DNA from: Datisca glomerata
Taxonomy: Eukaryota; Streptophyta; Magnoliopsida; Cucurbitales; Datiscaceae
Length of the DNA: 64,000 bases
Direction of reading: 5' to 3'
Assembly: GCA_003255025.1 (NCBI GenBank)
Contig: QANY01009115.1
Span: 1-64,000 of the forward strand
The notes under the pieces were generated by a model that was not told the origin of the DNA, made no database searches, and saw nothing but the letters and a program-made list of their open reading frames with translations. The first letter of the stretch is position 1. The number at the start of each line of letters is the position of its first letter. A program made the position numbers and the translations under genes. Below, piece after piece: positions 63,836-64,000 of the stretch.

Positions 63836-64000
63836 AATCAGAAAGAAGAACTCCTTATTGATAGGCGGGTAAGAAAGTCAGGTCAGCCTAGTAATCGCGG
63901 GTTAGAAAGTCAAGTCAACGTACTGATGCCAACAATATTCAGTGTACCCTTCGAGATGAACGTTGCCTCAACTGAAAATCATCTTATGGGAGCTATTGAA
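63836..64000 (+). pseudogene. EPRV scraps and movement-protein start
   Basis: 63836-63930 repeats GGGTTAGAAAGTC and GTCAGCCTAGTAATC words. From about 63945 the plus strand matches the movement-protein start (CTLRDERCLN, then MGAIE), continuing past the window edge. Confidence 0.6.

Larger units (their letters stand above)
36497..64000. mobile_element. Endogenous pararetrovirus (lineage 2) mosaic cluster
   Basis: 27.5 kb made almost only of pieces of one caulimovirid lineage, switching orientation again and again. Parts seen: promoter and leader with tRNA-Met primer site, movement protein, coat-protein ORF with zinc knuckle, protease, RT, RNase H and an extra downstream ORF. The longest colinear pieces are 36513-41760 (minus), 41767-43940 (plus), 45235-48915 (plus) and 54340-58470 (plus, with a foreign insert). 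All frames are broken. I call it endogenous because a 30K movement protein and caulimovirid order rule out an ordinary LTR element and no LTRs exist. Genus not assigned; the layout recalls multi-ORF EPRVs such as Solendovirus relatives, unverified. Confidence 0.85.

Noticed and set aside
36497..64000. Intact, potentially active pararetrovirus
   Set aside because: Every gene copy has stops, frameshifts, deletions or lost catalytic residues, and no complete genome is contiguous.

Overview
The window looks like repeat-rich nuclear DNA of a flowering plant, most likely a eudicot. It is AT-rich and contains no intact host gene. The only host-gene sequence is three broken pieces of plant genes: a CURT1-like thylakoid protein, an LSM6-like Sm protein and a pinoresinol-lariciresinol-reductase-like enzyme. 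Everything else I can identify is transposons, tandem repeats and endogenous pararetrovirus (EPRV, Caulimoviridae) debris. No rRNA gene, true tRNA gene, CRISPR array or bacterial-type operon is present.

Layout. 1-1500: GA/CT-rich repeat element, copy 1, minus strand. 1500-3064: broken MuDR-type (MULE) transposase, minus strand. 4793-11964: old Ty1/copia retrotransposon, minus strand, with both LTRs, primer site and a near-perfect 5-bp target duplication. 11965-16308: mostly featureless, with one unrecognised gene-like stretch and a 45-bp tandem repeat. 16309-24202: CACTA-type element that captured exons of at least two host genes. A younger copia element (17767-22328, target duplication GTTAT) sits inside an intron of the captured CURT1-like fragment. 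One N at 23638 is flanked by a perfect 77-bp repeat, probably an assembly join. 24203-25850: repeat element copy 2, plus strand. 26330-27985: a 178-bp array followed by a 55-bp array. 28555-28737: hAT-like terminus.

29220-36490 holds two fragments of a Florendovirus-like EPRV in opposite orientations. Between them lie the reductase pseudogene, a GC-rich minisatellite, a complete non-autonomous CACTA element (32384-34799) and a tRNA-derived SINE.

36497-64000 is a 27.5-kb mosaic of a second EPRV lineage, cut into at least 25 pieces in both orientations. Overlaying the pieces gives one order: promoter and leader with tRNA-Met primer site, 30K-type movement protein, coat-protein ORF with CCHC knuckle, protease, reverse transcriptase, RNase H, then a further ORF whose ATG overlaps the RNase H stop as ATGA. 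That last protein has an RG-rich start and Trp-rich motifs; I can assign it no function. It is the best candidate here for something under-described. All viral reading frames are broken by stops, frameshifts or deletions, so this is fossil DNA and not a working virus.
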